Shown here piece by piece: positions 44,341 through 52,855 of a stretch of DNA of 64,000 nucleotides (position 1 is its first letter; each line of letters opens with the position of its first letter). The stretch spans positions 868,001 to 932,000 of the forward strand of contig NZ_QGDO01000001.1 in the NCBI RefSeq assembly GCF_003149185.1, in the 5' to 3' direction. A program made the position numbers and the translations under genes. The notes beneath the pieces were generated by a model. It saw nothing but the letters and a program-made list of their open reading frames with translations, was not told the DNA's origin and made no database searches. This DNA comes from Sediminitomix flava. GTDB taxonomy: Bacteria > Bacteroidota > Bacteroidia > Cytophagales > Flammeovirgaceae.

Positions 44341-45294
44341 TTACTCACTAACTAATTCGTAATTCTTATATCCACCGATTAATCGGCCTCCTAAAAGATT
44401 TTGTTCAACCCATATGATCATCCTATATTTTAACTTTTCATGTTTTTGTATAGGACGTCCAATAACAGTAGGACCACTGAAGCGAAGATCGTCTTTCCAA
44501 TCTAGCTCACTCCTTTTTTTATCCATTACTTTTGGGTGAGTGCCTTTAAACTTTAAAGTTCTATCCATTCGCCCATAATCATATGTGTCTTGAGCGTATT
44601 TTTGGAACTCATCATTTACATAAGCAGCTCCCCTATGTGTATGGTTAAAATATTTAGCCTTTTTCAACATCAACTTTGGAGGACGTACCCAACCATAGTG
44701 ATATATGTCCGCATCAATTTTTACAACCTTAAGTTTATATGTATTTTCTTTTGTACGATAGCTTAATCCATCAAAATTAGGCATTCTTCGGAAAGACTGT
44801 GCTGATTCATACGAATGAATATCCTTATCATTTCTTATTATTCTTATTTCATCAGGATACCAACAATGATCTCTCCTATAGTGCTCATAGTCACCAAAGA
44901 AATGCATATACCTAAACAAAAAACCTTCGACTTGTTTATCATCTAAGTATTTTTCACAAGCTGCCCTGATATTTGAATGATCTTTTTCATGTACTAATTC
45001 ATCACCTTGTAAATAGAACAACCAATCACCTGTACACGCTTCTTTAGCTATATCTGTTTGGTGTGCGTGCTCCATACCTCTAGGGTACTTTTCGATGTCC
45101 CAAACTGTATTTATTATCTTAATTTTATCAGATCCTATACTCTGAATAACTTCAAGAGTATTATCATCCTCATCGCCTTCACCTAGAGCAATTACAAACT
45201 CATCTACCAAGTCTAGTATAGAAAGTATAGATTCCTTGATAGGATAATAGAGCTTAGATGTATTTCTTAAAAAAGTAAATCCGCTTATTTTCAT
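44341..45294 (-). CDS. Glycosyltransferase family 2-like protein, tandem paralog B
   Basis: The 317-residue protein is the close paralog of the gene at 43245-44192, with DWLFYLQGDELVHEKD as the DxD-like site and DEFVIALGEGDEDDN before it. Middle regions differ more (KTNVNVV-type stretches are absent; KTEENTYKLKVVKIDADIYHYGWVRPPK-like parts are shared), suggesting different sugar or acceptor preferences. A terminator follows it, so paralog A may have its own promoter in the gap. It lies 22 bases downstream of the MsbA-type ABC exporter, implying joint expression with a lipid or glycolipid export step. Confidence 0.8.
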   Translation of the reverse strand: MKISGFTFLRNTSKLYYPIKESILSILDLVDEFVIALGEGDEDDNTLEVIQSIGSDKIKIINTVWDIEKYPRGMEHAHQTDIAKEACTGDWLFYLQGDELVHEKDHSNIRAACEKYLDDKQVEGFLFRYMHFFGDYEHYRRDHCWYPDEIRIIRNDKDIHSYESAQSFRRMPNFDGLSYRTKENTYKLKVVKIDADIYHYGWVRPPKLMLKKAKYFNHTHRGAAYVNDEFQKYAQDTYDYGRMDRTLKFKGTHPKVMDKKRSELDWKDDLRFSGPTVIGRPIQKHEKLKYRMIIWVEQNLLGGRLIGGYKNYELVSE

Positions 45295-45316
45295 TTTAAA
45301 AAAGTATTATTCTGAA

Positions 45317-47161
45317 TTACATTTTTTGCATTGATTGAAGCTTATGATAAACTCCTTTTTGTAATAGTAAATGATCGTGTGTACCTTTTTCAACTATCTC
45401 TCCGTCCTTAATCACTACAATTTCATCTGCATGCTGAATTGTACTTAGTCGGTGCGCAATAACCAAAGATGTACAATTTTGCATTAAATATTCCAATGCT
45501 TTCTGAACTAGCTTCTCTGACTCTGTATCAAGTGCAGAAGTTGCTTCATCTAGAATTAAGATTTGAGGTTTTTTGAAAATCGCTCTAGCGATACTCAACC
45601 TTTGGCGCTGCCCTCCAGAAAGTTTCATTCCTCGATCGCCAATATTTGTATCATAACCATCTTCCATTGCCATAATGAAATCATGGGCATTAGCTATTTT
45701 CGCTGCTTCTATTACTTCTTCCCTACTAGCATTTGATGTGCCAAAAGCTATGTTATTAAAAATGGTATCATTAAAAAGAATAGATTCTTGAGTTACAATA
45801 CCCATTTTCTCACGAAGGGAATGTAATGTGAAGTCTTTTACATCCTCACCATCAATTGTGATTTTACCTTCAGTAGGATCATAAAAACGAGGGATTAAAT
45901 CCGACAAGGTAGATTTTCCTCCACCAGAAGGACCTACCAAAGCGACCGTTTTTCCTTTTGGAATATCAAGATTTATATTTTTAAGAACCTTTTTATCTTC
46001 ATATGCAAAAGATACATTCTCTAAAGAAACCTTATCATCAAATACCTCAAGCGTCTTCGCGTTCTCTTTATCTTTGATTTCGATTTCTACATCCAACATT
46101 TCAAGAATACGATCACCTGCTGCAAGACCTCTTTGAATATTCCCTATAGCTCCAGCAATTGCTTTTGCTGGGTTCAATACTTGAGTAAATAAAGAAATGT
46201 ATGCAATAAATTCTGAACCTGTCAGACTAGCATCTGTAAGTACTAAACTTCCACCTTTTATAATCAAAATAGAAATAAATACACCTCCCATTACTTCTGA
46301 ATAAGGTGAAGCCAATTCTCTACGGCTTGCCTCCTTTTGGAATGAGCGGACATATCTTTTATTCTCTACCTCATATTTTTCCTTCATGTAGCTTTCAGAG
46401 TTGAAAGCTTTCACAACACGCATACCCCCTATCATTTCATCCAAGATAGACAATAGGTTTGCCGCCATTTCTTGTGTTTTCTTAGAGTGCCTTTTGAGCT
46501 TCTTGGCTATAAATGAAATTGCACCTCCAGAAACTGGAATAAGAATAAAAGCGAATAGCGTTAAATCTGTTGAGATATTAAAAAGAGCATAGAAAAAGAT
46601 AATCAGCTGTATCGGCTCTTTAAAAAAAGTTGTGATACCATGCATAATAGCCCCTTCTACTGCTTGTACATCATTCGTTGCTCTAGACATCAAATCTCCT
46701 TTACGAGCAGAACTAAAAAAGGCATTATCCATCAAAACTACCTTATCAAAAATAGATGATCGAATTCTAGCAACAGTTCTAGCACGCATCCATTCTCTTA
46801 AACGAGCAGTAGCATATCTTAGTAAGTTTGATAAAAGTGAGAAAATCACCGTTGTTCCACACACATAATATAGAACTTTCATTTTGGCATCATCTCCTCC
46901 TTCCGCAATCATCTGATTAAGAAACTGATACCCATAAGCTTTCCAGTTTGTAAGATCATACCATTCGAAATCGCCCAAAACCATGAGTTTTTCAGGCTTA
47001 GCTGAGTCTCCTAAGCTATTGAAAATGGTATCTAGAACGGGCATGATCATAGCGAAGTTCGCTACGCTAAAAATACTTCCTAAAATTGATAACAGGATAT
47101 ATGGAGTTAAAAACCCTCCTATAGGTTGAGCAAACTGTAATAACCGTTTGAATGTCTTCAT
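45317..47161 (-). CDS. MsbA-type ABC exporter (fused permease and ATPase)
   Basis: The 614-residue protein has six N-terminal helices (about 20-340) and a C-terminal ATPase with Walker A GPSGGGKST, signature LSGGQRQRLSIARAI, Walker B ILILDEATSALD and switch LVIAHRLST. This is the size and layout of half-transporters of the MsbA/lipid-exporter kind, working as homodimers in the inner membrane. An insert near residues 55-95 (NSLGDSAKPEKLMVLGDFEWYDLTNW) lies between helices 1 and 2. The glycosyltransferase neighbours suggest export of a glycolipid or lipid A-core. A TAnnTTTG box lies upstream. Confidence 0.9.
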   Translation of the reverse strand: MKTFKRLLQFAQPIGGFLTPYILLSILGSIFSVANFAMIMPVLDTIFNSLGDSAKPEKLMVLGDFEWYDLTNWKAYGYQFLNQMIAEGGDDAKMKVLYYVCGTTVIFSLLSNLLRYATARLREWMRARTVARIRSSIFDKVVLMDNAFFSSARKGDLMSRATNDVQAVEGAIMHGITTFFKEPIQLIIFFYALFNISTDLTLFAFILIPVSGGAISFIAKKLKRHSKKTQEMAANLLSILDEMIGGMRVVKAFNSESYMKEKYEVENKRYVRSFQKEASRRELASPYSEVMGGVFISILIIKGGSLVLTDASLTGSEFIAYISLFTQVLNPAKAIAGAIGNIQRGLAAGDRILEMLDVEIEIKDKENAKTLEVFDDKVSLENVSFAYEDKKVLKNINLDIPKGKTVALVGPSGGGKSTLSDLIPRFYDPTEGKITIDGEDVKDFTLHSLREKMGIVTQESILFNDTIFNNIAFGTSNASREEVIEAAKIANAHDFIMAMEDGYDTNIGDRGMKLSGGQRQRLSIARAIFKKPQILILDEATSALDTESEKLVQKALEYLMQNCTSLVIAHRLSTIQHADEIVVIKDGEIVEKGTHDHLLLQKGVYHKLQSMQKM

Positions 47162-47211
47162 ATTAATATATCATAATTATGCATCTTAAAAATGCAATAA
47201 TTTTCACCTTC

Positions 47212-47220
47212 GCAAAGGTA
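47212..47220 (-). promoter_or_regulatory. -7 box for the MsbA-type exporter gene
   Basis: GCAAAGGTA on the plus strand reads TACCTTTGC on the minus strand, a full match to TAnnTTTGY. The leader would be about 45 bases. No TTTG is seen at the expected upstream distance. Confidence 0.6.
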
Positions 47221-47445
47221 GTATTTTTTAGAAGTAAATGCTGATATTCTTACTGAATGCCTTTATTTAGCTACTAAAGTAAAACTACATCCTTCCAAAA
47301 CTAAAAACCTTTACATTTTTAATATTCGGAGAATCTTTTATAATTAGGAACAATCTTATGATATTTGTGATGTGTTAGTATTGAGCTGTGCTAAGATATA
47401 TTTTCAAGCTTTTTAAATGATTGACAATCGAATTTCTAACTGATT

Positions 47446-48204
47446 TTGACATTACCTAAAATTACCGCAATTATCCCGACCAAAAATGAAGAACATAATA
47501 TAAGAGAGGTTCTTGAGTCTGTTTCTTTTGCAGATGAAATTATGGTTGTAGATTCATTTAGTACAGACCGTACTGTTGAAATCGCTAAAGAATACACTGA
47601 TTTCATTTTACAGAGAGAATATGAAAACTCTGCATCTCAAAAAAACTGGGCAATTCCTCAAGCTACACATGAATGGATTGTTTTGGTCGATGCAGATGAA
47701 AGAGTTACCAAAGAACTTGAATTGGAAATAAAAGAGATTCTTAAGGGCGATAAACTCAAAGCTGGTTATTGGATATACAGAAGAAATCACTTTTTAGGTA
47801 AGGAAGTTAAATATAGCGGATGGCAAAATGATAGAGTAATCAGATTATTTCAGAAAAGTAAGTGTAGGTATGAAGACAAGCATGTACATGCTGAAATAAT
47901 TGCAGATGGAGAAGTTGGCAAGTTAAAAAATAGACTCATTCACAATACCTATGTGAGTTTTGATCACTATTTAGCCAAATTAAACCGCTATGCAGCTTGG
48001 CAAGCTGAAGACTATTCGGATACTCAAAAAATCACTTTTTATCATCTAGGAATTAAGCCTGCTGTTCGTTTCTTTAAACATTTCATCCTTCAAAGAGGAT
48101 ATAAGGATGGTATGATTGGATTTATTATTGCTTATTGTCAATCATACGCTGTAGCTAGTCGCTACATCAGACTCTGGATTTCACGAAATACAAATAAAAA
48201 GTAA
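47446..48204 (+). CDS. Family 2 glycosyltransferase, WaaE/KdtX-like
   Basis: The 252-residue enzyme has the GT-A start ITAIIPTKNEEHNIREVLESV, the nucleotide-sugar segment VVDSFSTDRTVEIAKEY and the metal-binding VLVDADERV. QREYENSASQKNWAIPQATHEW and WIYRRNHFLGKEVKYSGWQNDRVIRLF match lipopolysaccharide core beta-glucosyltransferases of the WaaE/KdtX group. The only usable start is TTG at 47446; no in-frame ATG exists before the conserved strand. It opens a four-gene plus-strand glycosyltransferase run, divergent from the exporter gene. Confidence 0.85.
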   Translation: MTLPKITAIIPTKNEEHNIREVLESVSFADEIMVVDSFSTDRTVEIAKEYTDFILQREYENSASQKNWAIPQATHEWIVLVDADERVTKELELEIKEILKGDKLKAGYWIYRRNHFLGKEVKYSGWQNDRVIRLFQKSKCRYEDKHVHAEIIADGEVGKLKNRLIHNTYVSFDHYLAKLNRYAAWQAEDYSDTQKITFYHLGIKPAVRFFKHFILQRGYKDGMIGFIIAYCQSYAVASRYIRLWISRNTNKK

Positions 48205-48304
48205 TCTGTCTGCTTTCATCTACTTTTAAAAGTACATAAGCAACAAAACGTTTACTCTGAATTTTTACATACAATTTTTAGTACTTAGTCCTACAGAAGC
48301 TTTC

Positions 48305-49378
48305 ATGAATATATTACATATAGCCACATCTATGACATGGCGAGGGGGAGAGAGACAGGTTTACTATTTGATGGAATCCCTATCAACTCAAAGCATCAAC
48401 CAACATTTACTTTGTTCTGAAAACTCTGAAATATCTAGTAGAGTCAATACATCTGTTGCTACAACACACGTAAAACCAAAACCTAGTAGCATAAGCTTGA
48501 GCTGGGCTAAAGAAGTAAAACGAATTTGTCAAACTCAAAAAATTGACATTATTCATGCTCATGACTCTAAATCACAAACTTTTGCTGTGTTGGGTAATGC
48601 CTTATTTAACATCAACATACCTGTAATTTTAACCAGAAGAGTATTGTTCCCCGTGAAAGGGAAGCTCTCACTTTTCAAATACAATCACCCATCAATAAAA
48701 AAAATTATTTGTATTTCTTCAGCAGTACAAAAAGAAATGCAGAAAACGCTTAAGGTTGATAAAACTATTATCATCCCTAGCAGCATAGACACTCACAAAT
48801 TTGAAACTACTGAAAAAAAGGATTTTAACTTAATAGAAAATAAAACAAAAATTGGATACGTAGCTGCTCTTACTGAAGAAAAAGATCATAACACTTTTAT
48901 AGAGACAGCTAACTTAATATTACAAAACAGAGATGATGTTCATTTTTATATTGTAGGCAGTGGAAAGTTGGAAAAAGAAATTCAAACTAAAATTGCAGAA
49001 CTAAACTTAACAGAACATATTTCTCTTACAGGATTTATAAAAGAAATAGATGCATTTATACCTCAATTAGATCTTCTACTTTTTACTTCTTTATCGGAAG
49101 GCTTAGGCTCTACTATTCTTGATTTCTTTTTGTGCAAAAAGCCTGTTGTTTCGACTAAATGTGGAGGAAATGAAGATATTGTCTTCCATCGAAAAACGGG
49201 AATGTTAGCAGAAAAAAAAGACTCAAAAAGTCTAGCTAAATATGTTGAAGAAGTTCTAAATAATGAATCACTAAAAGAAGAAATTATTGAAAATGCATAT
49301 AAGCTTGTAAAACAAAAGTACTCCCTAAATAACATCAGTAAAGAAACACTAAAAGTTTATACTGATTCTCTAGGCTAG
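48305..49378 (+). CDS. Family 4 glycosyltransferase
   Basis: The 357-residue protein is a GT-B enzyme with two Rossmann domains. The N-terminal part begins NILHIATSMTWRGGERQVYYLME and has DIIHAHDSKS; the C-terminal part has IGYVAALTEEKDHNTFIETANLIL and the E-x7-E-like GT4 signature SLSEGLGSTILDFFLCKKPVVST. It probably transfers a sugar in lipopolysaccharide core or capsule assembly. ATG at 48305 gives a normal start. It is the second of four glycosyltransferase genes in a row on this strand. Confidence 0.87.
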   Translation: MNILHIATSMTWRGGERQVYYLMESLSTQSINQHLLCSENSEISSRVNTSVATTHVKPKPSSISLSWAKEVKRICQTQKIDIIHAHDSKSQTFAVLGNALFNINIPVILTRRVLFPVKGKLSLFKYNHPSIKKIICISSAVQKEMQKTLKVDKTIIIPSSIDTHKFETTEKKDFNLIENKTKIGYVAALTEEKDHNTFIETANLILQNRDDVHFYIVGSGKLEKEIQTKIAELNLTEHISLTGFIKEIDAFIPQLDLLLFTSLSEGLGSTILDFFLCKKPVVSTKCGGNEDIVFHRKTGMLAEKKDSKSLAKYVEEVLNNESLKEEIIENAYKLVKQKYSLNNISKETLKVYTDSLG

Positions 49379-49405
49379 TACCGAGTATAAATAACTATCA
49401 CATCA

Positions 49406-50233
49406 ATGAATCGAAAGGAACTTATTACAATTATTATCTCATATTACAAAGAAATAGAAAACCTCAAACTTGTTCTAGATGCTTTAAATAATCAATCTGA
49501 CCATAGATTTGAAGTTATTATTTCTGAGGATGACCAAAATACTGAAACAATTACCCAGCTTACTCTTTTTAGAGAAAAGTATTTTTTCAAGATTCATCAT
49601 GTCAATCAAGATATTGATGATGGATTTAGAAAAAATATTATGCTGAATAAATCTATACTGACTTCAACTACTGAGAATATTGTTTTTATAGATGGTGATT
49701 GTATTCCTCACAAACACTTTGTGAAAAATTATATCAAGAACTTTAAAGACAACGTCATTCTTTTTGGAAGAAGAGTCAACTTAGGGGATACTCTTACTTC
49801 AAAAATAAAGTCATCCAAAAAGACATCATTCTCTCTGGCTTCTCTTTTATTTTCAGATTCTTGGAAAGTTAAAGAAGGGATTTACTCTCCTAATTTCTCA
49901 ATTATGTTCTCTAAAAAGCAAAAAGGTTTATTAGGCTGCAACTGGGGCATAAAAAAGAAGCACTTATTAGAAGTTAATGGCTTTGACAATGATTATGTAC
50001 TCCCAGCAGCTGGAGAAGACACCGATATTGAGTGGAGATTGAAACAAATTGGAATTAAAATGGAATCAATAAAGAACAAAGCAATTGTTTACCATTTATT
50101 TCATGATAATTCAAGAAAGCCTGAAAATGAGGCTAAAAATGCAAAAATGTTGCAAGGTAAAATAGATGCAAAATTAGCTTTTTGTAAAAATGGCCTGAAT
50201 CAAATTGATATTAAAGAGCCTGTTCTTGGGTAA
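49406..50233 (+). CDS. Family 2 glycosyltransferase
   Basis: The 275-residue enzyme has the GT-A fold start ELITIIISYYKEIENLKLVLDALNNQ, the donor segment VIISEDDQNTETITQ and the DxD-type site VFIDGDCIPHKHF. A C-terminal segment LGCNWGIKKKHLLEVNGFDNDYVLPAAGEDTDIEWRL is the usual acceptor and catalytic 'ED' region of chondroitin- or galactofuranosyl-type GT2 enzymes. Its stop overlaps the next gene start by one base (TAATG at 50231-50235), so the two are translationally coupled. The sugar transferred is unknown. Confidence 0.85.
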   Translation: MNRKELITIIISYYKEIENLKLVLDALNNQSDHRFEVIISEDDQNTETITQLTLFREKYFFKIHHVNQDIDDGFRKNIMLNKSILTSTTENIVFIDGDCIPHKHFVKNYIKNFKDNVILFGRRVNLGDTLTSKIKSSKKTSFSLASLLFSDSWKVKEGIYSPNFSIMFSKKQKGLLGCNWGIKKKHLLEVNGFDNDYVLPAAGEDTDIEWRLKQIGIKMESIKNKAIVYHLFHDNSRKPENEAKNAKMLQGKIDAKLAFCKNGLNQIDIKEPVLG

Positions 50234-50994
50234 TGAAAGTTAGTTTAATTATCTCCACCTACAATTCTCCAGATTCTTTAGCTTGTGTTCTTGAAAGTAT
50301 AAAAAATCAAATCACGAAGCCATATGAAGTAATTATTGCCGATGATGGCTCTAATTTTGAAACAGCAAATCTTATTCAAAACTTCAGAAAACAGAACTTT
50401 ACAATTAAGCACTGTTGGCAAGAAGATAAAGGATTTCGATTAGCTAAAATTAGAAATAAAGCAATCGCACAAGCTAAAGGAGACTATATTATTTTCATTG
50501 ATGGAGATATAATTTTGCACCCATCATTTATAAAAGACCATAAAACATGGGCCAGAAAGAACTTCTTTTTACAAGGTTCAAGGGTTCTTCTGTCAGAAGA
50601 AAAATCTAGTACTGTCAAAAAGGAAGGACTTACCCCAATACACTACTTTAGCAAAGGAATTAAGAATAGATTAAATACTATAAACTCAACCTTATTAGCT
50701 AAAATTTTCACTAAAAAAGGTCTCTCATTCGATAAAGCAAAAGGCTGTAATATGAGTTTCTGGAAGAAGGATTTACAAAAAGTTGGAGGCTTTAATGAAA
50801 AGTTTATTGGTTGGGGAAAAGAGGATAATGAATTAGCGATTAGACTTATCAATAACAGTGTTAGAGGTATTAAACTTAATTTCGCAGCAAATACATACCA
50901 TTTGTATCACCCTATGAACACTAACCCTAACATTGAGAAAAACATCCAACTTTTAAAAGAAACAGTGAACAGAAAACAAAATAAGATTGGATAA
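50233..50994 (+). CDS. Family 2 glycosyltransferase, coupled to the upstream one
   Basis: The 253-residue enzyme has VSLIISTYNSPDSLACVLESIKNQ, VIIADDGSNFETANLI and the DxD-type IIFIDGDIILHPSFI. The downstream GCNMSFWKKDLQKVGGFNEKFIGWGKEDNELAIRL is the catalytic ED loop. It resembles its upstream neighbour in layout but is shorter. The start overlaps the preceding stop by one base. A hairpin terminator follows. The run of four genes from 47446 likely assembles a lipopolysaccharide core or side chain. Confidence 0.86.
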   Translation: MKVSLIISTYNSPDSLACVLESIKNQITKPYEVIIADDGSNFETANLIQNFRKQNFTIKHCWQEDKGFRLAKIRNKAIAQAKGDYIIFIDGDIILHPSFIKDHKTWARKNFFLQGSRVLLSEEKSSTVKKEGLTPIHYFSKGIKNRLNTINSTLLAKIFTKKGLSFDKAKGCNMSFWKKDLQKVGGFNEKFIGWGKEDNELAIRLINNSVRGIKLNFAANTYHLYHPMNTNPNIEKNIQLLKETVNRKQNKIG

Positions 50995-51032
50995 AAAAGC
51001 TAGAGTTACCTTAATAACCCTAGCTTTTTTAT
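50994..51032. terminator. Bidirectional terminator between convergent glycosyltransferase genes
   Basis: AAAAAGCTAGAGTTA and TAACCCTAGCTTTTT form a stem with one mismatch around a short loop. T runs occur on both strands, and the convergent GT-D gene ends at 51034. Confidence 0.8.
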
Positions 51033-51033
51033 T

Positions 51034-51915
51034 CTAGATAAACTGTTTCCTTAAAAAGAACTTAATGTCTTTTGCTAAAAACTTCGTTTTCTCTGTTTTT
51101 GAAAACTCAGGTCGATCTTTTTTATCTAACAGCTTAAACACAGAGTGACCTTTTAATCTAATCCATGTTCTTGACGTTTTTCTATCAATAGCATCTATCA
51201 CAGAGCCAAGATCCAATACATGTTTATTATAACCTTGATTCCACAATCTTTTAGCTACAACATTTGAAGCCGCTCCAGCTGATGTAATAATTAAGTCAAC
51301 TTCTTTTACATTTTTCTCCACACTTGGCCACCAATCATCTATTGTAGAGTAGGCATTTTTTCTTGGTGTTTCTACATAAATATCAATTTTCCCATACAAC
51401 TTTTCAGCACTTGATTTAGGAACTCCACCAATGAACATTTTCTTCTTAGGGCGGATATATTTATCTAAAAATGACTTTATTTTTTTAGGTTGAAAAACTG
51501 TAAGAGTTGAGAAGAAAAAATGATTCTCAAAAACTTTTTTTTCATTAAAATTGAATTCTTCTGATATGAAAGATTCAATCTTTTTATTAGCTCCAAATGG
51601 TTCATAAACCCCTTTAGAAATACTTTTCTCTAAAGGAGGATGAAAAGGCGCTGCTATCAAATAATCAGGATTATCTATTTTAAAAGCCTCTAAAAGTTCT
51701 TTTTTATATGCAGGACTACCAATATGGTTACGGGTACTTTCCCCCATCATTAACAAAAACTCCCCATCACCAAATCTTGAAAAAAACACTCTAGAAGAGC
51801 TATCAAGACGTTTCTTTAGGTAATAAAGACTTTCCTCACATGACTTTATTTTCAACTCTGCATTTTGATATTCAGTATCTTCTGAAAAAGATTTAATTAG
51901 ATATTTTAATGTCAT
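51034..51915 (-). CDS. GT-D-type glycosyltransferase
   Basis: The 293-residue protein has VFFSRFGDGEFLLMMGE, the 'RxGDGE' motif of the GT-D (DUF1792) fold, and the downstream segments SSAEKLYGKID, VDLIITSAGAASNVVAKRLWNQGYNKHVLDLGSVID, typical of this family in which a glycan is extended on proteins or lipids. Catalysis in this family uses an acidic DGE-type motif. It is convergent with the plus-strand glycosyltransferase run and lies upstream of scpA's 3' end by 36 bases on the same strand, but a functional link with ScpA is unlikely. Confidence 0.8.
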   Translation of the reverse strand: MTLKYLIKSFSEDTEYQNAELKIKSCEESLYYLKKRLDSSSRVFFSRFGDGEFLLMMGESTRNHIGSPAYKKELLEAFKIDNPDYLIAAPFHPPLEKSISKGVYEPFGANKKIESFISEEFNFNEKKVFENHFFFSTLTVFQPKKIKSFLDKYIRPKKKMFIGGVPKSSAEKLYGKIDIYVETPRKNAYSTIDDWWPSVEKNVKEVDLIITSAGAASNVVAKRLWNQGYNKHVLDLGSVIDAIDRKTSRTWIRLKGHSVFKLLDKKDRPEFSKTEKTKFLAKDIKFFLRKQFI

Positions 51916-51951
51916 TCTTTAAAAAAGTTGAATTGGAAAATTCTTCGTTTC

Positions 51952-52704
51952 CTAAAAAATATCTGGTCCGTGATATGGCTTAACCCAAAAGTTGTTATAA
52001 CCTTCTCCAATCTCAACGGTCACTTTGTTAAGTGACATCAATTCTAAGACAGCCAAGAAATTAAATACGACTGCTACCTTATTATATTGTTTTCGGATTA
52101 GATCAATGAATTCGATCTTTTCTTCAACTTGAAGACGTTCTAATAGATTAGTTTTTTGCCCTTCAAGAGTATATGGATAAGGAACAACTTCATGACGTCT
52201 AGGATTATCATCTTCTTGCATAAACCTCTTCATCGCCCCTTGGTAAACTCTCAAAAGCTTATATAAAGTTACATCTTGTAGTTCTGCTTCAACATCTGTA
52301 AGCTTCTCTATTTCTTTCAATTCGTCTGGAATGTTACCTCGTTTAATTCGGTTAAGCATTCCTCCTTCCCATTCTTCAAGTACACCAATTACAGATTTGT
52401 ATTTTTTATATTCGAGTAGATGTTTTACAAGCTCTTCACGAGGATCTATTTCATTTCCTTCCTCATCAATTTCTACTCTTGGTAATAACATTTTTGCCTT
52501 GATTCTCATCAACGTAGAAGCCATCAGAATAAACTCACTCGCTACTTCGATATTCATTTGTTCGAGATGAGATAAATATTCCATAAAATCATTGGTGATC
52601 TTATAGATCGGAATATCATAAATATCAATTTCATCTCTCTGAATGAAGAATAGCAATAGGTCAAAGGGACCTTCGAAAAGCGGTATTTTTATTTCGAAAC
52701 TCAA
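51952..52704 (-). CDS. scpA: Segregation and condensation protein ScpA
   Basis: ScpA is the kleisin that bridges the SMC ATPase in chromosome condensation. The 250-residue protein starts SFEIKIPLFEGPFDLLLFFIQRDEIDIYDIPIYKIT, the conserved N-terminal domain, followed by EFILMASTLMRIKAKMLLPR. The C-terminal winged-helix part has VVFNFLAVLELMSLNKVTVE. The only start that fits is a TTG at 52704; an in-frame stop lies four codons upstream. scpB and smc are not in the window. Confidence 0.93.
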   Translation of the reverse strand: MSFEIKIPLFEGPFDLLLFFIQRDEIDIYDIPIYKITNDFMEYLSHLEQMNIEVASEFILMASTLMRIKAKMLLPRVEIDEEGNEIDPREELVKHLLEYKKYKSVIGVLEEWEGGMLNRIKRGNIPDELKEIEKLTDVEAELQDVTLYKLLRVYQGAMKRFMQEDDNPRRHEVVPYPYTLEGQKTNLLERLQVEEKIEFIDLIRKQYNKVAVVFNFLAVLELMSLNKVTVEIGEGYNNFWVKPYHGPDIF

Positions 52705-52800
52705 GACAGCAGTTTAAAGGAAACAGTGATTATTTCATAAAAATAAGCAAAATAATCCTATCATCTATTTTTAAAGGAGTTACACTTAAAGAAAAAAATA

Positions 52801-52826
52801 AGTCACCCCAAATTTTCGGAGTGACT
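52801..52826 (-). terminator. Terminator of the dipeptidase gene
   Basis: AGTCACCCC (52801-52809) pairs with GGAGTGACT (52818-52826), one wobble, and TATTTTTTTCTTT follows on the minus strand. Confidence 0.75.
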
Positions 52827-52855
52827 CATGTATAATCTTAATCGATTCTATCTAA

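Noticed and set aside
43245-45294. Paralogous glycosyltransferases as a recent duplication or assembly artefact
   Set aside because: Many third-position differences and divergent middle regions show they are distinct genes, not a duplicated contig.
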